Shown: positions 59,116 through 64,000 of the stretch, piece after piece | Layout of the letters: every line of letters starts with the position of its first letter | Numbering within the stretch: position 1 is the stretch's first letter | Assembly (NCBI GenBank): GCA_003255025.1 | Contig: QANY01002375.1 | Span: forward strand, 434,001 to 498,000 | DNA from: Datisca glomerata | Lineage: Eukaryota > Streptophyta > Magnoliopsida > Cucurbitales > Datiscaceae | Direction: 5' to 3' | DNA length: 64,000 nucleotides | Notes under the pieces: generated by a model | Told to the model about the DNA's origin: nothing | Seen by the model: the letters and a program-made list of their open reading frames with translations, nothing else | Database searches by the model: none | Translations under genes and position numbers: made by a program

Positions 59116-61457
59116 GTTTTCAGAAACCTTAACTAGAAGTCTTTCTAGTATAAGTAACAGAAGTATTCCTCCTTATAAGGTTGATATTCCTGAATCTTCC
59201 AGACAATCTATCTTTAAACCCATAGGATCTAATGGATCTGAGATTTCCTTTATCCCTGAAGACTATATAAAAGGAATCCACATATGTGATAACTAGATAC
59301 CTCACGATGTTTATGAATCAAATACTAACAGAAGGTCAAATAGCCCAACTGCCAGTGATATGCAATTTAATCTTTGATGAATTTTACACCTAGGAGTTTA
59401 TTAAGACAAAGTCTTCACCAGGATTTTATGCAGCCAAAGTATCAAGATTTTAGGAATTGATATTTTTCAAACCATAATCCTCAACAGCTTTTAGATCTTA
59501 AGAATCTTTATTATTACCAGTTAGATAAAGACCAACGTCTTCAATATTTTCCTGAATGGTACTATCAGCTTACCTTACAGGTCAAACTGGATGATGACCA
59601 ACAAATACAAGTTATTTCTAATATACATAAGACTTGGATAACTACAGGTGCTCTCACTTATCAATCTACTCATCCACCACTTTTATCTTTAGAGCCTGCT
59701 ACAAGAAATTGCAATAAAAACGTTTGGAATAAATCCTTATACTGAGCTCCCTGAGAAGACGAGTAATCAAGAACCTATTAAGATTAAGGATATTCGTCTC
59801 TTAACCAAACAGAATAATTACACTAATTATTTTCTTCAAACTGTAGGAACACAGTTAACCAAAATTGAAGATCAAGTTGCTCACATACAAGAAACCCAGG
59901 AAACTAAGATTCAGCAAAAGCTTGTTGATCAGCAGAATATTCCTCTTGAACGTGTCCTTAAAAACCTCCTCTTGAAGTTTAGAATTTTAAATTAAAATCT
60001 ACCAAGAATGATGATGATTTTATGGAAACTTTTATTGATAAAATAAAAAATCTTAAGATTTTCACTCTAGAAACTTAAGACAACTGAATATGATGAATCA
60101 TGATGATTCACCTCATCATGAAGAATCTGAAGAATTTTCTCTGTCTCAAATATTGGATATTATAGAATTTGAGATGTCCCTCTTTTAACCCATTTTCGAT
60201 GGTACAAAAATGTCTTTCTCATGCATAGAAGTGACGCAAACATTGAACATCGGAAAGCCAAATTCATTGATGGTCTCCCTAGTTTATTTCCTAAAAAGGT
60301 ATGAAAGAAGCTCAGGGATAGGCATGATCAGATAGACATTCCCTATGACCAGTATACTTATGGCCATTTTGTTGCATTGTCATTGAAGATGGATTAGCTC
60401 TTTGTAATTACATGAAATTACAGCATATGATGAAAAATCAGAATCTTGATAATAGAAGTGAATTTGGTGAATTCTATGATCAATTTTTCTATGATACAAA
60501 GATACAGTATCCGTCTACCTCTCGACCCTAGAGGACTTCCAAGCCCTACAAGTCTCATCGAAAATATTTCTCTAAGAAGAAATCCAGACACAAAGATTCC
60601 CCTCAAACTCTTACTAGGAATTTTCCTCCAGAAAACATAAATCCAAAGGCACCTGCTATACGTGTGGATTACTAGGATACTATGCTAATAATTACCGATC
60701 CAAATTTAAGAAAAAACTTAATGAGTTATCCCTTGATGAGGAGGCTCAACTCTTTAATTGTCTCTCTGAAGGCAGTTCTACAGAAGCTAGTACATATGAT
60801 GATTTTGCTCATCTCTATGAATCTGACTCTGAATCCTCTGTTACTTTTGAACTGCCTGAACAACCTTGTTGCTCTAAGTCATGCAATATAATAACTAAAG
60901 CAAACTATTGGAAAGTCATAGTTGAGATGAATGGTCTTGATATGAATGGACCAAATATCAACGTCCTAACAGACATGCAAAGATCTCTTCTAGCAAGTGC
61001 AAACCATATTACTGACCCTGAGATGAAGTTAAGATTCTTAGAAACCTGCTATAAAGCTTATAGCACTCTTGAGGTCAGTCCCATTGAGAATTACAATATG
61101 AAATAACTTCTTACTCGTATCCAACATGAATCTTTACCCGCTAAACCTGTTACCATTTTAAATCTCAAGATAGAAATTAATACCTTAAGTCTGAAATTCA
61201 GCAATTGAAGACTGCTAATCAAATCATTTTTCAAGATCTCAATCTCCTTAAACAGTCCACTACCAAAGGTAAAAGTCCTTTAGAGGCATTTGAAACTTCT
61301 TCACCCCCGGAGAAGAGTCAACCTACAGAAACGGCTAAGGATGACAATACTTATTTATTTCTTCTTAACCATGCACTTTCCAGAAGTGGTATACTAAGAT
61401 TATTTTAGTTATCAAACCAAATTTCATAATTAAAGATGTCATTATCTTAGTTGATAG
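59107..61457 (+). pseudogene. Second, partial pararetrovirus copy
   Basis: Aligns to 55046-57897 of the first copy: shared stretches such as ggatctaatggatctgag, tgatgaaaaatcagaatctt and aaaggcaaaagtccttta versus aaaggtaaaagtccttta. A block of about 0.5 kb (equivalent to about 56080-56595) is deleted near 60165. A zinc-knuckle-like CYTCGLLGYYANN (about 60656-60695) keeps CX2C but not the His or last Cys. The copy ends at ttagttgatagt, the protease active-site codons, where the right direct repeat begins. Confidence 0.82.
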
Positions 61458-61579
61458 TAAAAATCATTACTATAATTCTGAAATAACATAAGTATTGTCA
61501 TACATGCATACATCCATTATATATAATCGCATATTTTTATAAATCAATTAAAATAATTTTTTTTGGAATAATAATTTAA
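61458..61579. repeat. Right 122-bp direct repeat bounding the pararetrovirus block
   Basis: Matches 54013-54131 (see that entry). Its left border abuts the truncated protease and its right border AT-rich host-like DNA. Confidence 0.95.
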
Positions 61580-63339
61580 ATATGTATGTGCATTTGTATG
61601 TGTGATACATGTGTCATAAACTAGTACAATTAATAAATGAATCAGTGATATAAATAATCAATAATCAATATTAATGTTAATTATGACACACGTCAAAATT
61701 GGGTGTTGACACTTGACATAATAATGGGCGTCTAAACCCAACTTTATATATATATATGTGTGTGTATATATATATATAAATGTGTGTGTATATGTATGTA
61801 TTTTAAAGATTCTTATGTATACAACTTTAGATAATCATCATATATATAACATTTATTATAATTAATAATTAATTTCACAAATTAAATTAAATTAAATAGT
61901 CGGCACTATTTAATATTTTTACTAGTTTACCCTTCTTTATAATTTTGTAATTGGCTCATCATTACTCTCTCTATTCCCCCGAAAATCTCTCTCTGTATCT
62001 ATTTTCAAATTCGCTTGAAGATTAAATATGGGTATATTTGAATTCATTTCATTGTGTCTATTTCATTCCTATTTCATTGAGAAGGGGGGTTGAAACTTCA
62101 ATATTTTAGGAGATATCACAGAAAATATTGGAAAATATTGGGAGAGCATAGAGAAATTCTTTAACACACTATAATACACACATATATATACACACGTGAG
62201 TGCGTGCCCACACACATACAGACATTATATACACCTGCACACGTAACATATATATTTATTTTAATTCTTTATATAGGACTTCTCTATATATATTTATATA
62301 TTACTTATATATGCCATATATTTTAGTACATCATTTTATTAATGCTATGTGTGTGTGTTTGCGTGTTTTTGTGTGTACGCAAACATATTATGTACACCAA
62401 CATATATGACATATATACATATATGCTATATGTGTGTGTGAATAATATATGTTGTACTTCAATTATATATACATTCATAAATGTTGGTGTGTGTATAAAT
62501 ATGTATGGTATCTATGTGAATGTATATTTATTATATATGTAGTAGTGTGTATATACAAGAGATTTTCAAATGTTTTAGAATTACTTAGAAAAAATTTGGA
62601 GAGGTGGGGAAAAGCTTCTGAAAATTATGAGATGGGTGAGAGATCATTTCCGAAATTCTGAGGGAGAAGAGAGAAAGAAGGATATATATACAGAGAGAAT
62701 AGGTGTTATAGATGATATTTTACAGATATAGAAGGAGATTTTCCAGAAAAATCTCAATCGTGGGTTTTAAAAGACTTTAAAAAGTTTTCATTAAATGTTG
62801 TTCGATTTTGTGGGTTGGATGGGTTTGAAAATATTTTTAAAAGTCTCCATTAAATGTTATGAAATAGGGGTACAACGGAAATAGAAGCACCGCTTTGTAT
62901 TTAGTATCTATATTATACTACTCCTGTAGAAAATAATTTTAACAATAAGTAACTAAAATGGTTTGACATTTATAGATCGTTAAAACTCCGAGTGATCGTT
63001 TAGTATAAAATTACAAGTAAATGATTTTTAAAATAAGATTGTTGAAATATGATTTTTAGAATGTATATGTCTCGAAAGTTAAAATTATTTTATTTGTTAA
63101 TACTTGAAAATATTATATTTTCATAGTGATAATGTTAAATTACTTTATTTATTTTAAAAGAACATGAAAATGAAAATTTTAAGTATAAAAGTCAATTTCT
63201 AATTTTATTCTTGAATTAAAAATTATATTATGTATGAACTATTAATTAATTTGTTTCCCTCATGGTTTATTATTTAATTTATTCAATATAATTGTTAATT
63301 TATTTCTTTCTTTCTTAAAATCTTTCTTTAGTAATTTGT
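61580..63339. other. Microsatellite-rich AT-rich DNA
   Basis: TA/TG dinucleotide clusters are at 61745-61800 and 62160-62560 (acacacat, tgtgtgtg, atatatat). Short frames here are repeat readings. No gene is supported. Confidence 0.5.
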
Positions 63340-63830
63340 TCATTTACTAAAGCCACCACTGCACCTCTCAAATTCCAAACCCAAAAAACGTCTTCTTTTC
63401 AAACCAATACCCAATCCACCCAACAACGTCACTCGGTCCCAATTGACACCATCTTTCAACCCCAGCCACGGATCCCTTCTCTTAGCCAAGTCAACTACTT
63501 CCTCAGCCGCGAGCTCCCTCACGACACCCATTTATCGACTGTTTTCATGAAGGTCACTGCCACCGATGGAGGACAATTTGGACAAAATTTTTATATGCCT
63601 TTATCTCAACATTGTGGGAATCAAGATACCTACCAATTTCATGGGCTTCGAATACCTTTCAAATGGAGAAATTTTGGACGCTGGGTATCCAATTTTTCTT
63701 TTCTACTATGTAACTAAATTAGGGTATCTTGGCTATCTTAATACATTCCAACAAAGTACTCAAACTTACCCACGGACCAAATGTGCCCTGAAAGACAAAA
63801 CATTCCGGTCTAAAAATCTTAGTTAATTGC
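63340..63830 (+). other. GC-richer coding-like patch, unassigned
   Basis: An open frame without ATG runs on + from before 63340 to a stop near 63710. It reads KFQTQKTSSFQTNTQSTQQR and later LSQVNYFLSRELPHDTHLST, ending SNFSFLLCN. Another + frame (KPKKRLLFKPIPNPPNNV, Ser/Thr-rich) looks like a plastid transit peptide, and a minus frame (63531-63340) is also open. A possible acceptor (tctttctttag at about 63331) precedes it. I do not recognise any protein; it may be one exon of a gene continuing past the window, or a pseudogene. Confidence 0.3.
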
Positions 63831-64000
63831 TCAAGTATATACTATTAATAGTTTTTAGATTAAATTTTCAGGTCGGTGGTGGTTTCAGTTGTCAAATGAC
63901 TTTTGAAATATAGCCGACCACTGTCTTTGAATCAGATCAGGATCGTCCGTCGTTGCTAGGCAACGGTAGAAGAGATGTTGAATCCGATCTATTCTGATAG

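Larger units (their letters stand above)
54132..61457 (+). mobile_element. Endogenous pararetrovirus (Caulimoviridae-like) block, rearranged and defective
   Basis: About 7.3 kb. Copy 1 (54132 to about 59115) holds a primer site and movement-protein, capsid/zinc-knuckle, aspartic-protease and RT remnants in caulimovirid order. Copy 2 (about 59107-61457) repeats the region equivalent to 55046-57897 with a 0.5-kb deletion (56080-56595 equivalent missing), and stops inside the protease motif. No RNase H, and no inclusion-body/transactivator gene, is recognised. All genes carry many stops and frameshifts, so the block cannot give virus. I cannot place it in a genus; the order movement protein, capsid, protease, RT on one strand resembles petuvirus- or florendovirus-type relatives. 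Confidence 0.85.

Noticed and set aside
62200..62661. Three overlapping + frames of 66-70 codons
   Set aside because: Translations of TA/TG/CA microsatellites rich in Tyr, Ile, Cys and Val; no coding signal.

Overview
The window is nuclear DNA from a flowering plant, almost certainly a eudicot. The evidence is intron-split genes with GT..AG borders, three recognisable plant genes, an AT-rich background and several layers of plant LTR retroelements. I cannot name the species from the sequence alone. Three host genes are well supported: a small-MutS-related (SMR) domain protein on + (18510-30553, 11 coding exons), an ELF4-family circadian gene on + (47555-48013, one exon) and an ER/secreted cyclophilin on - (50360-52173, 7 exons). 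A short possible gene tail lies at 1-234 and an unassigned GC-richer patch at 63340-63830.

Layout from left to right: a degenerate Ty1/copia element A on + (866-7400); an intergenic stretch with a perfect 28-nt palindrome; a decayed copia element B on - (9608-13702) whose right LTR is split by a tandem TRIM-like array of three LTRs and two internal domains (12640-13568); a 2.1-kb solo LTR with a perfect 5-bp target duplication (14164-16301); a hAT-like non-autonomous element with an 8-bp target duplication (16359-16984) and a possible small MITE. The SMR gene follows. Its first intron holds a relic resembling plastid trnI-CAU, and its last intron is inflated by an antisense copia element D (25340-30178). 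Next is copia element C on + (32841 to about 42127), of the same LTR family as the solo LTR. It abuts about 4 kb of purine-rich, internally tandem-repeated DNA (42130-46455) that looks like a long LTR of another family.

The ELF4 gene has three AAATATCT evening-element-like sites and a TATA box just upstream. The cyclophilin gene runs convergently to it, with a T20G17 homopolymer pair 13 bp beyond its stop. Beyond the cyclophilin promoter are AT-rich tandem duplications. Then comes an endogenous pararetrovirus (Caulimoviridae-like) block, 54132-61457, containing about one and a half rearranged and heavily broken copies with movement-protein, capsid, protease and reverse-transcriptase remnants. 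It is bracketed by near-identical direct repeats of about 120 bp. The right end is microsatellite-rich.

The host genes look like unrelated housekeeping or regulatory genes and do not form a pathway. I did not find a convincing undescribed gene system. The unusual content is structural: nested and recombined retroelements, clean insertion footprints, the direct-repeat-bounded pararetrovirus block, and a circadian promoter packed between transposon debris and the gene.
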